64,000 nucleotides of DNA from positions 186,001 through 250,000 of the forward strand of contig DACV01000002.1 of the NCBI GenBank assembly GCA_002494885.1, written 5' to 3'. The position numbers and the translations under genes are program-made. The notes beneath the pieces are model-generated. The model made no database searches and was not told the DNA's origin. It saw only the letters and a list, made by a program, of their open reading frames with translations. Shown here one piece after another: positions 54,618-63,896 of this stretch. The stretch comes from Methanobacterium sp. UBA44. GTDB lineage: Archaea > Methanobacteriota > Methanobacteria > Methanobacteriales > Methanobacteriaceae. The first letter of the stretch is position 1; the number at the start of each line of letters is the position of its first letter.

Positions 54618-54842
54618 TTAATAGGGGTTTAATGGCAAAGTACTTTTATTTGTTTCACAGTTCATTCTTTTAAAATAAATACAATGAACAGATCCTCCCG
54701 GTCCTTTTGGATGTTTGCAGGATAGATTTATTTCTTTTTTTTCACCAACAATAACTTTGCACTGAAATTTACAATCTATACATTTTTCTGTTGAAGCAAA
54801 GACATTATATACTTCGCCACTTATTATTCTTGACTGATTCAT
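54618..54842 (-). CDS. Cys-rich small protein
   Basis: 74 residues with six Cys (EKCIDCKFQCKVIV, LSCKHPKG, VHCIYFKRMNCE), likely metal- or Fe-S-binding. SD GGGAATCC. Family not recognised. Convergent with nucS. Confidence 0.62.
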   Translation of the reverse strand: MNQSRIISGEVYNVFASTEKCIDCKFQCKVIVGEKKEINLSCKHPKGPGGSVHCIYFKRMNCETNKSTLPLNPY

Positions 54843-55066
54843 AGGATTCCCTTTAACTATTAAATTAAGTTTAATAATGGATTCTATTACTAAAAATAAT
54901 CTCTTTTAAGCAGCTAAAATTTTATAAGTAAATTATAAATTAATGGTAGTTAAATTTTTCTAAAACTTAATTATAGAAAGTAATATAATAATCATATTTC
55001 ATAATAGGAAATGTATCCTGAAAATGGGCAATAATGCAAAATTAGGAGAATAAGAAGGTGATCATT

Positions 55067-55255
55067 ATGGTTGAGAAAAACAAAAAGCGATGGGTTATAC
55101 AATGTGATAACTGTGGAAAAGAATATGATATACCTGAAAAAATTTCTACAAATATTGAAGATATGGAGGGTACTGAACAGTTAGTTCTGGAAACTGCACC
55201 AATGTGCCCTTATTGTAATACCCTAAATTCAAGGCTTGCACAGCATAAAATTTAA
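55067..55255 (+). CDS. zinc-ribbon protein
   Basis: 62 residues from ATG 55067, SD AAGGTGAT. The in-frame GTG at 55058 is inside the SD. VIQCDNCGKEYDIPEKI and MCPYCNTLNSRLAQHK: two CxxC pairs, a single ribbon. Function unknown. Confidence 0.7.
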   Translation: MVEKNKKRWVIQCDNCGKEYDIPEKISTNIEDMEGTEQLVLETAPMCPYCNTLNSRLAQHKI

Positions 55256-55402
55256 ATTTTTACATATATTTAAAGGGTTATTTTATAATTTAAAAGATTA
55301 ATGGCAATAAATTGAAAATAGTTGATGAATTAGTGCATGGTTACTATTTTAATCACTAATTTTTGATTTTAGAGTTCAAATGTTTCTTCTACCTTTCATT
55401 TT

Positions 55403-55516
55403 TCATTTTTCTTCAGCAACTTTACCTCTGGCTTTTCCTTCTATTTCGGCTGTTTATCCTTTTATTTTTCCTTCTAATTCTTTAGCTTTACCTTTAATAT
55501 CATGTTTATCAACCAT
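55403..55516 (-). pseudogene. CsbD-like stress protein with internal stop
   Basis: MVDKHDIKGKAKELEGKIKG, TAA at codon 21, then TAEIEGKARGKVAEEK. Both halves show the Lys/Gly/Glu pattern of the CsbD family (DxIKGKxKxxxGKxKE). One G-to-T or A-to-T type change would restore it. Short and interrupted. Confidence 0.6.
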
Positions 55517-55744
55517 TTAATCACAAGATGCTTTTTTCATACTTATACATGTTTTTTTATTAAATATATATTTTGACTTAATGACTAAAATATGGTTAAT
55601 TTACAGTATAATTATTTAAATCTCCTACTTACATATAATAATCTTATTTATCATCTTAATTGCATTTATAAGATGTATTTCCTGATTGCTTTATTGGGAA
55701 ATAAAATTATATTAGTAATAATATATTTATAGTTGGTGATAATG

Positions 55745-56032
55745 ATGATTCAATTAAAAGGAGAAATGGAAGAAAATCAACTTCATTTTTTTGATTATGA
55801 GACTCCCTGGGAATATAAAGATTTGATCAAAGATGAATTAGGGGATTATAAAGAACAAGCCTGGATAGAAGAGGCAAGCAGTGAACCCGGTGCAATTTCC
55901 ATAATTCTCAAGTTAGATCCATCTAAACATGAGTTAAGTCCTGAGTACAGAAAAGAACAATCTCAGAAATTCAAGAAATATTACGAAAAGATTATTAGGA
56001 AAATTAGAAGCAATATTGCTCAAAATAATTAA
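55745..56032 (+). CDS. small acidic/basic protein, unrecognised
   Basis: 95 residues from ATG 55745, 4 nt after SD GGTGAT (55735-55740). LHFFDYETPWEYKDLIKDEL, SIILKLDPSKHELSPEYRKE, helical C terminus. No family recognised. Confidence 0.6.
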   Translation: MIQLKGEMEENQLHFFDYETPWEYKDLIKDELGDYKEQAWIEEASSEPGAISIILKLDPSKHELSPEYRKEQSQKFKKYYEKIIRKIRSNIAQNN

Positions 56033-56181
56033 ATGGGTGAATAAACACTTTAACAATGAAAAAAAGGTTTAAAGAACAATTTATTTAAATTTAAAGATTA
56101 TAGATGGATTTTTAATATGAATAGGGATTTTGAATACATATAAATAATTTTAAAATCTCTTGTTAAAATTATCCTGAATTT

Positions 56182-56370
56182 TTACCTAATATCTGCAGCC
56201 ATCCCAAATCCAAGGGATATTCCAAATATAACCCCCAGTAACCCCCCAATTATATTAAATATATCTGAAGAACCTGTTATAATCGAAATTAAGTATGACC
56301 CCATGTTAAAACCGAAAAATGCGAATAATATGCTCAATGAGATTCCAACTAACCAGAACTTTATTTTCAT
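56182..56370 (-). CDS. small two-helix membrane protein
   Basis: 62 residues from ATG 56370 (AGGA upstream). KIKFWLVGISLSILFAFFGF and FNIIGGLLGVIFGISLGFGM are two membrane helices. Function unknown. Confidence 0.6.
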   Translation of the reverse strand: MKIKFWLVGISLSILFAFFGFNMGSYLISIITGSSDIFNIIGGLLGVIFGISLGFGMAADIR

Positions 56371-56506
56371 AATCATTCCTGTTATGTTATTATTGGGTTC
56401 TGAATTAATTAATGTTTTGGTTTTAGATAAAAATGTTCATAAAGAGAAATATAATAAAAATAAAGCATTTAAAAAAAAATTAATTTTTAAAATTAATATT
56501 ATATCA

Positions 56507-56824
56507 CTATGATCTATATTTAATCATTTTTAATAGTTTTAAAGGTAATCTACCATCCAGACCAATCTTGTCTAATTCTTTTAGCGTATTTTTAATTACA
56601 TCATCTGAATTTAAGCGGCATCTTAGATTTTCTATGGTTTTATCTGTCTTCCAATTATTTAAAATCTTCTTAAAATCTTTTAATTCCTTATTTTTAAATT
56701 CACTTAACTGTGCTTTCTTAAAATCATCAAGTTTAATATCGCTAAATTCATCATTTTCTAATTCCTTAAAGCTTTTAAATTTAAAGGAAACTCTATCTTT
56801 TTTATTATGAGCTGCATATTTCAT
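56507..56824 (-). CDS. charged helical protein with Phe-Lys repeats
   Basis: 105 residues. Short repeats of the kind FK-x3-L-E/K (VSFKFKSFKELENDEFSDIK, LDDFKKAQLSEFKNKELKDF) suggest a coiled coil. Weak SD. No family recognised; low-complexity composition makes it uncertain. Confidence 0.45.
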   Translation of the reverse strand: MKYAAHNKKDRVSFKFKSFKELENDEFSDIKLDDFKKAQLSEFKNKELKDFKKILNNWKTDKTIENLRCRLNSDDVIKNTLKELDKIGLDGRLPLKLLKMIKYRS

Positions 56825-56976
56825 TTTATCATTATTATTTTGAAATTTAAGTTTTATTAAAATTTCTATAAAGATTTGTTTAAATCAATTAGAAATCAAA
56901 TTTTTACTGTCTAGGATCATAGATCAATATTAGAAAATCATTAAAATTGGTTAAGGAGTAAATTCCAAATCATCTC

Positions 56977-57330
56977 TTAAGTGGTTTCAGCTATATTATC
57001 ATTTTCAAAATCTCTATAATGTGTAATTCTAGAATAGTATTCACTGAAATCCATTACGTATCTATTGACAAAAGTATGAAGTTCTTTTTTCTCATCAGGA
57101 ACTTTCCTGCTTGGAAATGTTATAATCAACTCGATTTCGGCTATTTTTTTAAATTCAATGTTGAATTCGCCTTTACAGTCGTATCCTAAATAAATTTCAT
57201 ATTTTTTTATTTCTTCAATCATATATTCAATCATTTCCTGGGTCAACTCATCATCAATGAATTTAAATTTAATTGAAGATACAGGAGAATCTTTATTATT
57301 TAGTAGCTTAAAATCTTTAAATTCTAACAT
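56977..57330 (-). CDS. unrecognised alpha/beta protein
   Basis: 117 residues, SD GAAGGA. SIKFKFIDDELTQEMIEYMI and FKKIAEIELIITFPSRKVPD show alternating strands and helices. Nothing recognised. Confidence 0.55.
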   Translation of the reverse strand: MLEFKDFKLLNNKDSPVSSIKFKFIDDELTQEMIEYMIEEIKKYEIYLGYDCKGEFNIEFKKIAEIELIITFPSRKVPDEKKELHTFVNRYVMDFSEYYSRITHYRDFENDNIAETT

Positions 57331-57605
57331 TTTTAAGTCCTTCTAATAATCTTATTTTTAAATTAAATGCTTAAAATTTATATTAATAAATTGCAATTAA
57401 AAGATGTAATAAGTTCTATTTCATTATTTAAAAAATTTGCTTTATTAAGTAATTAAAAAATTAATATTACATTTAAGGTGATTCTACCCTTCAAGATACA
57501 CTTGAAATATTGCTAAAAAATAAAAATAATCCAGTAAAAATTTCAAAAAAAGCAATTTATTTATTAAAAATCCAATTTCAAGTAAATCCTTAATTCAATA
57601 CAGAG

Positions 57606-57884
57606 CTATCTTTTATTGAGTAGTTGGATAAGTTTATCCTTATCTTTAACTATGAAAGAATACTCAAATTTGTAGTCGCTAATACGAATGCCCTTTGGTG
57701 AGCCAGGTATTACTGGAGAGTCTTTTGGGCTGTTCCTACGTATAATGTTTTTTTCAAACCAGCTTGCATCTTCTTTGTTATCAAAACCAATTTTAAGAAT
57801 TGTCCTTTGATACAGAATACAGCATTCATTAAATTTATTTAAAAAAACATTTTTTATTTCTCTAAAGATTTTATCGTCGTTCAT
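57606..57884 (-). CDS. unrecognised small protein
   Basis: 92 residues. Two Cys in KFNECCILYQRTILKIGFDN and a Pro-rich middle (NSPKDSPVIPGSPKG). No SD, no family. Confidence 0.5.
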   Translation of the reverse strand: MNDDKIFREIKNVFLNKFNECCILYQRTILKIGFDNKEDASWFEKNIIRRNSPKDSPVIPGSPKGIRISDYKFEYSFIVKDKDKLIQLLNKR

Positions 57885-57992
57885 GAGTAATATATTATAC
57901 GAATTAATTAATAAATATATCGATCGATTATTCTATTTATAGGATTAGCTAAAATTTGAATTAAATTTTAAAAAATAATAAATTCAAAATGT

Positions 57993-58280
57993 TTAAAGCC
58001 GTGATTTCAGCTGTTTAGCTTTAAATTTTATCCTTTTTTTGTATGCAATGTAATTATAAGTTATTTCGTATTTATTAAAAGGATTTGCCACTGTTTTGAG
58101 TTTTTGTAATGGTGGGCTTAATTTTAGACTTATATAATTATCTAATCCTTTTATCTTCTCTTTAGCTTCAATAATCCTTTCTAAGAGCTCTATTATTTCT
58201 GCAGGTTCAAGATAGTCCCATGTTGAGCTATCATGGTCAATTTTATTGATAATATTCCACCAGTTAATGGATTCTTTCAA
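57993..58280 (-). CDS. NWWNII-motif protein, paralogue of the gene at 52539
   Basis: 95 residues, TTG start with a perfect GGAGGTGAT SD. SINWWNIINKIDHDSSTWDY then LEPAEIIELLERIIEAKEKI. Basic C-terminal tail not shared with the paralogue. Family unknown. Confidence 0.68.
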   Translation of the reverse strand: MKESINWWNIINKIDHDSSTWDYLEPAEIIELLERIIEAKEKIKGLDNYISLKLSPPLQKLKTVANPFNKYEITYNYIAYKKRIKFKAKQLKSRL

Positions 58281-58883
58281 CTAATCACCTCCAGATGATA
58301 ATCTATAAAATAATTGATAATTTAGAAATATGGATGAAATAGTTGCAAAAAGTACTGATATGTTAATATTGTACATTATGTATAATATATTTTTTGTATT
58401 TGTAATAAGGGATAAGTGCCGTTATTATTACTCAAAATTCACTTATTTCAGAATTATTTGTTTGAAATAGCACATTAAGCTAATTTTGGTATTTAATAAT
58501 TATATTAGTTGATATAATTGCTTTTAAATCTATTTTTATAGTTAATAAAGTTTATATTCATAAATATATTGCTGAATTCCTTATTTAAGGGAAATATTAC
58601 AGTTATATGAATTAAATTTAAAATTTATTAAATTTACTAAGTTATGAATGACTTAAGTTAATTAATAATAAACGATATAACAGTATTATTATATAAATTA
58701 CCATATTTAATCTAAAATTAAATACTAAATATTTATTAGTTATTAATGGCAATAATATAATAATAAGAATAGATTATTATATATGAAATTTTTTTCAATA
58801 ACTGGAATATAACTTAAAAATAGGACTAATAAATCCGATTTAGCTTAATTTTAATCTATTCTGGCATAATGAGGGGTGGATTA
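58281..58883. other. 603-bp gene-free stretch
   Basis: A+T-rich (low-complexity runs of AT and TA). No ORF, repeat or structured element recognised. Confidence 0.45.
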
Positions 58884-59042
58884 ATGAAGTATTTAATTTG
58901 TAAAGAATGTAGAGGGTATTACAGGCTAAAAGAGAATGAATATGTTGATGATTTCGATAGTTGCACCTGTGGTGGAGAATTAGAATATATAACAAATCTC
59001 AGTAAGTATATCAAAGAAGCATTAAATAATAATGCTAAATAA
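58884..59042 (+). CDS. zinc-ribbon mini-protein
   Basis: 52 residues: MKYLICKECRGYYRLKENEY and DDFDSCTCGGELEYITNLSK. CxxC and CxC with the spacing common to a small methanogen family (E-C-x-G-Y-Y, C-x-C-G-G-x-L). SD GAGGGGTG. Confidence 0.72.
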   Translation: MKYLICKECRGYYRLKENEYVDDFDSCTCGGELEYITNLSKYIKEALNNNAK

Positions 59043-59247
59043 AAAATTAAATTAATTCTATTAATTTTCCAAAGATTTTAAAATATCTACAGCAAATAAT
59101 AATCAACCATTTGATATTATCATGTTAGCTTTTTTAGTTTAATGACTTAAAAATCTGCTGGATATTATTTATAATTCTAAAATGATTAAGCAAGATATAA
59201 ATAGAAAAATCAGTTTATACTAATATTAAAGCATAAATGGTGATAAA

Positions 59248-60402
59248 GTGGCTTTTCATGTAATGATCATACCTACACTTGGTTGTCCTTCAAATTGTAG
59301 TTACTGCTGGAGTTCTGAAGAAGGGTCTCCTGTAATGAGCATTGAAACTATTGAAGAAATTGTAAACTGGTTAAAGGATTTCCGCAGCGAACCCGTTACT
59401 TTTACCTTTCATGGGGGAGAGCCTCTCCTTGCAGGATATGATTTTTACAAAAAAGCGTTACCATTACTTGTTAATGAATTAAATCATCTTAAACCAGCAC
59501 TTGCTATTCAAACTAATCTCTGGTATATGACTGATGAGCTTGCAGAACTTTTTGCAGAATATAAAATTCCAATTGGTTCAAGTTTAGATGGTCCAGAAGA
59601 AATTAATGATTATCAAAGGGGTGAAGGGTACTTTGAAAGGACCATGAGGGGATATGAAATTGCAAAGGCGCACGATTTAAAGGTAAGTTTTATTTCTACA
59701 TTTACTTCATACTCCATTGATTTTATGGAGGATATTTTCAATTTTTTCCTTGAAAATGATTTAAATCTTAAGTTGCATCCTTCATTACCATCTCTACGCG
59801 ACGAAAACCCAGAGAAATGGGCCCTTTCTCCTGAAAAATATGGTGAGTTATTGATCTATCTTCTTGACCAATATCTGGAAAATATTGATAGAATTGAGCT
59901 TAAAAATATCGATCATCTCTGTAAGAATGTATTTACACGTAGAGGAACTGTTTGCACATTTGTAGACTGTATGGGCGATACATTTGCAGTAGGGCCTGAT
60001 GGAAGCATATATCCATGCTACCGTTTTGTTGGAATGCCTGAATATGTAATGGGCAATGTCCATGACCATCCTACAGTAGAGGATCTGGAGAAGTCAAAAC
60101 CAGCAATACTTCTACAGGAATTTAAAGATCATGTAGATACAGAATGCGCAGATTGTAATTATATTAAATTCTGCAGAGGCGGATGCCCTTACAATGCTTT
60201 AAAGGTTAATAATGAGACCAATAAAGCAGAAATAAAAGGGGTAGATCCTCACTGCACTGCCTATAAAATAATATTTAAAGAAATTACCGATAGATTAAAT
60301 AAGGAATTCTCATCTTCTGCCAGCATGATGTTCCATGGTTCCAAATCAGAGAATACTCAATCTAAGCCAGGAATAATGTCCATAATGCTTAAACCCATTT
60401 AA
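59248..60402 (+). CDS. radical SAM/SPASM peptide-modifying-type enzyme
   Basis: 384 residues, GTG start with GGTGAT just upstream. Radical SAM Cys13, Cys17 and Cys20 (LGCPSNCSYCW), GGEP motif (FHGGEPLLAG), and a C-terminal SPASM domain (TVCTFVDCMGD, IYPCYRF, ECADCNYIKFCRGGCPYNAL, HCTAYK) for auxiliary 4Fe-4S clusters. This layout is that of anaerobic sulfatase maturases and RiPP-modifying enzymes; similar proteins in methanogens sit beside Cys-rich peptides, as here. Substrate unknown. Confidence 0.9.
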   Translation: MAFHVMIIPTLGCPSNCSYCWSSEEGSPVMSIETIEEIVNWLKDFRSEPVTFTFHGGEPLLAGYDFYKKALPLLVNELNHLKPALAIQTNLWYMTDELAELFAEYKIPIGSSLDGPEEINDYQRGEGYFERTMRGYEIAKAHDLKVSFISTFTSYSIDFMEDIFNFFLENDLNLKLHPSLPSLRDENPEKWALSPEKYGELLIYLLDQYLENIDRIELKNIDHLCKNVFTRRGTVCTFVDCMGDTFAVGPDGSIYPCYRFVGMPEYVMGNVHDHPTVEDLEKSKPAILLQEFKDHVDTECADCNYIKFCRGGCPYNALKVNNETNKAEIKGVDPHCTAYKIIFKEITDRLNKEFSSSASMMFHGSKSENTQSKPGIMSIMLKPI

Positions 60403-60491
60403 AATATCTTTTTTGTCCTTTATTTGAATAATTTAATAACCATAAAATTATTTCTAATGTGATTTAATATATTATTGTAAAAAAGTAATAT

Positions 60492-60507
60492 AATCAAACG
60501 TTTGATT
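60492..60507. promoter_or_regulatory. 16-bp perfect palindrome upstream of the DUF2769 gene
   Basis: AATCAAACGTTTGATT, centred about 43 nt before the ATG at 60543. The only such palindrome in this stretch; placed where an operator would overlap the promoter (ATATAATC). Regulator unknown. Confidence 0.6.
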
Positions 60508-60542
60508 GTGTATTTAATTTAACTTCAATATGGTAAGGGGGA

Positions 60543-60860
60543 ATGAAGATTTCTAAAGTTGAATTCAACGTTTCAAATATTAAAAGATGTTTATGCCCTG
60601 AATGTCCAGTTCAGGCAGAAAGTGTATGTGTAGAAGGTAAAAAAAGGATAATGGCAGAAATAGCCTGGAGCAGCGAAAGTGGAATGTATTTTGAAGCGGA
60701 TAGAGTCCCTGGAATTTACTGTTCGACTGGAAAAGCCATGTGTAAAGATATTAATCAGCATAAGAAGTGTAGATGCGGTGAATGTGAAGTTTGGAAGGAA
60801 TATAATTTAGGTGAAGGATTTCCTGACTTTTATTTTTGTCAAAATGGGGAAAAAAGGTAA
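60543..60860 (+). CDS. DUF2769-like Cys-rich protein
   Basis: 105 residues with ten Cys (KRCLCPECPVQAESVCVEG, GIYCSTGKAMCKD, KKCRCGECEVWKEY, YFCQNG). Matches the DUF2769 pattern of Cys-rich methanogen proteins, probably Fe-S or zinc binding. SD AAGGGGG. 140 nt after the radical SAM gene, under the palindrome. Confidence 0.82.
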   Translation: MKISKVEFNVSNIKRCLCPECPVQAESVCVEGKKRIMAEIAWSSESGMYFEADRVPGIYCSTGKAMCKDINQHKKCRCGECEVWKEYNLGEGFPDFYFCQNGEKR

Positions 60861-61149
60861 TTGGTTAGATTTTACACCATTTAAATACATATATACAATT
60901 TGTACAGCGAAAATTGTTGAAAAAAAGAAGTGCCATGGGATATGGTTAAAACCGTAGGTGACAAAGTATTGTTGAAAGGCAAACACTTCATTAGGGGGTA
61001 ATTTACCCTGTAATCATTATATTTTCTATACCTTCTATTTTTAAATTAATTTCCAGTAGTTATCTAAACCTCAATGTATATCTAAAATTAGGATAAAATA
61101 AATATTGATGAAATTAAAATAATTAACATAATAATTGGAGTGATAACTC

Positions 61150-61320
61150 ATGAAAATAGGTGATTTAAGCCAGAAGTGTCCAAAATGTGGTTGTGTAGAT
61201 AAAACTGTTAAAAGAGATCTTGATACAGAACATCATGCTCATGCAAAAACTGGGGCTGTAATTTGCTCTGAGTGCGGATACGTTTTTAAATCCCCAAAAT
61301 CAGAAAAAAAAGAAGAATAA
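61150..61320 (+). CDS. Cys-rich small protein near the radical SAM gene
   Basis: 56 residues: MKIGDLSQKCPKCGCVDKTV, HHAHAKTGAVICSECGYVFK. Five Cys and a His pair (HHAH). Strong SD GGAGTGAT. Looks like a small zinc ribbon; its place after a radical SAM enzyme makes it a candidate substrate or partner. Confidence 0.72.
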   Translation: MKIGDLSQKCPKCGCVDKTVKRDLDTEHHAHAKTGAVICSECGYVFKSPKSEKKEE

Positions 61321-61963
61321 TAGAAATTTTATGTAATTAAATCGTAAAATAATGTTGTTTTACGATGTAATCATATTTTTAATTTATTTTTGCGCTATAT
61401 TAAGTTTTATATTCAATTAAAACTGTTTTAAAGAAATTTATGTGAAATATGTCACAAAAATTTACACTTGAAATGTATGTCCAGTGAATTTGATGATATA
61501 AAAATAAAATTTAAGGTGGGTTATCTTTAATTTGGAGTCTTTTTTATGAAACGGTAGGGGTTGAACCATTTCTTTTTATAATAAAGCCCATGACATAGCT
61601 CATGATGTGGATGATGAACTCAAAAGGACAATTTCAATAGAAGATGTTGTTGTACCTCTGGAATCTATAAATACCTGATTATATTATTTAATACCTTTTA
61701 GGTTAGTTTTTTACAGAATTTTAACATATTTTTACCCTTTAAGTATTAAATCATGTTTCACATACTAGATGAAGAAATTGGGGTAAATGCATAAACCAGT
61801 ATGAAAAATAAATAGAACCTTTCTGAAATTACTTTTTAAATGTGCTTACTCAAAAAAAATATTTATTTCGTTAAATATAAATACTGTAATAATTAAAGCT
61901 TAAAACTTAATTTAAAGACACATGCATTAAATTTTTTAAATCACTCCTTAGTAGGTTTTATGG
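61321..61963. other. 643-bp gap with a CDF gene remnant
   Basis: Mostly featureless A+T-rich DNA. The only coding trace is the C-terminal CDF fragment at 61571-61678. Confidence 0.5.
61571..61678 (+). pseudogene. C-terminal remnant of a cation diffusion facilitator gene
   Basis: One open stretch SFYNKAHDIAHDVDDELKRT plus ISIEDVVVPLESINT ending in TGA. It matches the last 35 residues of CDF proteins (compare SIEEAHQIGGNVKSKIKESI and EVLIHIEP of the intact gene at 62694). No start codon and nothing homologous upstream. Confidence 0.6.
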
Positions 61964-62599
61964 ATGGAAATAGCTTTATTAAATGGAATATTACAATATA
62001 ATGTTGTTTTATTTTATTTAATCAACCATGGGATGGATAATAGGATTTTTGATTTTATAATGCCTTCAATAACTAATTTTGGTAGTATAGTAGCATGGGG
62101 ATTAGTATGTGGATTACTATTCGCATTTGGAGGCGAAAAAGCTAAAAAAGTGGCAATATTAGGTTTAGTAGCATTGTTTATAAGCAATGTTGCTGTTTTT
62201 GCTTTAAAATATCTTATTGCTGAACCCAGACCTTTTATTGCATTAAGCAATGTAGATTTATTAGTTCCAGAAAATGAAATTTACTCATTCCCATCAGGGC
62301 ATACTGCATCATCATTTTCAGTAGCAACTGTTATAGGATTAAAATACAGTTTCCTAGTAAAAAATAAGAAATACAGATTGATTTACCCTTTAATAGCATT
62401 TGCCGCATTAATAGGATTTTCAAGAATATACATAGGAGTGCATTATCCCCTGGATGTAGCTTTTGGAGCTATAGTTGGTACTATATTTGCTTTACTTGTC
62501 CTTAAATTTGAAGATAAAATCTTCTTAAATAAAATAGTTAATTTTATTGGGTTACAGAAAGTATTGAATTTTAATTTAGCAGGTAAATTCAAAATATAA
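61964..62599 (+). CDS. PAP2-family membrane phosphatase
   Basis: 211 residues, about six helices. Phosphatase signature KYLIAEPRP, FPSGHTAS and SRIYIGVHYPLDV (the two catalytic His). Acts on lipid phosphates, e.g. isoprenyl diphosphates, at the membrane. Confidence 0.92.
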   Translation: MEIALLNGILQYNVVLFYLINHGMDNRIFDFIMPSITNFGSIVAWGLVCGLLFAFGGEKAKKVAILGLVALFISNVAVFALKYLIAEPRPFIALSNVDLLVPENEIYSFPSGHTASSFSVATVIGLKYSFLVKNKKYRLIYPLIAFAALIGFSRIYIGVHYPLDVAFGAIVGTIFALLVLKFEDKIFLNKIVNFIGLQKVLNFNLAGKFKI

Positions 62600-62693
62600 T
62601 AAGAAAAATTTAAAAATAAAGTGTTTTTCACTTACTGTTGCTAACTCATTTTATGATTAATAATGTTTTTTTTGAATTTAATGAATTTACTTA

Positions 62694-63554
62694 TTATTCG
62701 TTGGGTTCTATATGTATTAAAACTTCTTCTACTCCAGGAATAGATTCTTTAATTTTTGATTTTACATTACCACCTATTTGATGTGCTTCTTCAATAGAAA
62801 ACGAAGGATCAACAGTTATATGTAGATCCACGTATATTTGAGATCTTTTACCCCTTGTTCTGATCTTATGAGTTTCAATAACACCGGGCACTGATTTTGC
62901 AATTTTTTCAATAATTTCATTACTGACTATTGATGTATCTATCAGAACTTCAGAACTTTCTCTAATTATGTTAATACCTGTTCTTGCAATTAGTACTGCA
63001 ATTACTAAAGATATAACTGGGTCAATCCATACATATCCTGCAATAATCGCAATAAATCCAAATATAACAGCCAGTGAAGCATAAATATCACTTCGAGTAT
63101 GGAAAGAGTCTGCAACAAGAAATTTACTGTCTAATTCCTTCCCTTTATTGTATTCATACCATGAAACACCTATATTAATTGCTATTGTAATTCCCATGAC
63201 TAAAAAACTGATTATACTTATTTCAGGAGTTGAAGGACTAAAAAATCTTCCTATGGCAGATTGAACAATTTCTAAACACACTAAAAAAAGTAGTACTGCA
63301 ATTATTATAGATGAGAATGTTTCGATTTTCCAATGCCCATATTGATGTTTTTCATCTGCTGGTCTTGAAGCCAATGTGATTCCAATAATTCCTATTATGT
63401 TAGATGCTCCATCAAAAAATGAATGAAATCCATCTGTAAGCATGCTTAAGGTATTTGAGTACCATCCGTATAGGACTTTGGCAATGGCTACCGTAAAATT
63501 AAGTATTAAAATGTATATAAGGATTTTTCTTACTGTGCGGTAATATTCCTTCAA
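62694..63554 (-). CDS. cation diffusion facilitator transporter
   Basis: 286 residues, TTG start with GGAG. Six membrane helices with the metal sites LTDGFHSFFDGAS and ADSFHTRSDIY, then the cytoplasmic CDF domain (GKRSQIYVDLHITVDPSFS, VLIHIEP). Exports Zn2+, Fe2+ or Mn2+ in exchange for protons; ion not predictable. Confidence 0.93.
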   Translation of the reverse strand: MKEYYRTVRKILIYILILNFTVAIAKVLYGWYSNTLSMLTDGFHSFFDGASNIIGIIGITLASRPADEKHQYGHWKIETFSSIIIAVLLFLVCLEIVQSAIGRFFSPSTPEISIISFLVMGITIAINIGVSWYEYNKGKELDSKFLVADSFHTRSDIYASLAVIFGFIAIIAGYVWIDPVISLVIAVLIARTGINIIRESSEVLIDTSIVSNEIIEKIAKSVPGVIETHKIRTRGKRSQIYVDLHITVDPSFSIEEAHQIGGNVKSKIKESIPGVEEVLIHIEPNE

Positions 63555-63648
63555 ATTTAATCTCCAAAAATTGTTTGTTATTAATTTTCTATAACTTTAT
63601 GTATTTAATGCTAACATAAATTGAACGACTCAAATACGGGGTGAAAGA

Positions 63649-63693
63649 ATGAAACTTGATCCAAAAAAGGCGATAGACTCTACATTAGACTAA
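63649..63693 (+). CDS. 14-residue upstream ORF
   Basis: MKLDPKKAIDSTLD, SD GGGGTGA. Its TAA abuts the ATG of the next frame (63694), so ribosomes could pass from one to the other. May be a leader or a broken first exon of the following gene. Confidence 0.35.
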   Translation: MKLDPKKAIDSTLD

Positions 63694-63896
63694 ATGTCTG
63701 AGAGTAGCCGAAAAAGATATGATGAACGTGATAGAGGTTCTTATGGTCGTAAGGTGATATTGAAGATTTAATTCATAGAATCACCAGAGACATTGAGGAA
63801 ATTAGAATGAAAAATCGCGACTTAAATGGCCGAATAAATGATTTAGAAAGAAATATAAGTCATTTAAAAGATTTAATGAGAGACAGAAGATACTAA
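63694..63896 (+). pseudogene. frameshifted coiled-coil protein gene
   Basis: MSESSRKRYDERDRGSYGRK, then one base is missing near 63753 and the frame continues GDIEDLIHRITRDIEEIRMK and LNGRINDLERNISHLKDLMR to TAA 63894. Restored, it would be 67-68 residues with a heptad coiled coil. In the present frame it stops after 25 residues. Confidence 0.6.
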
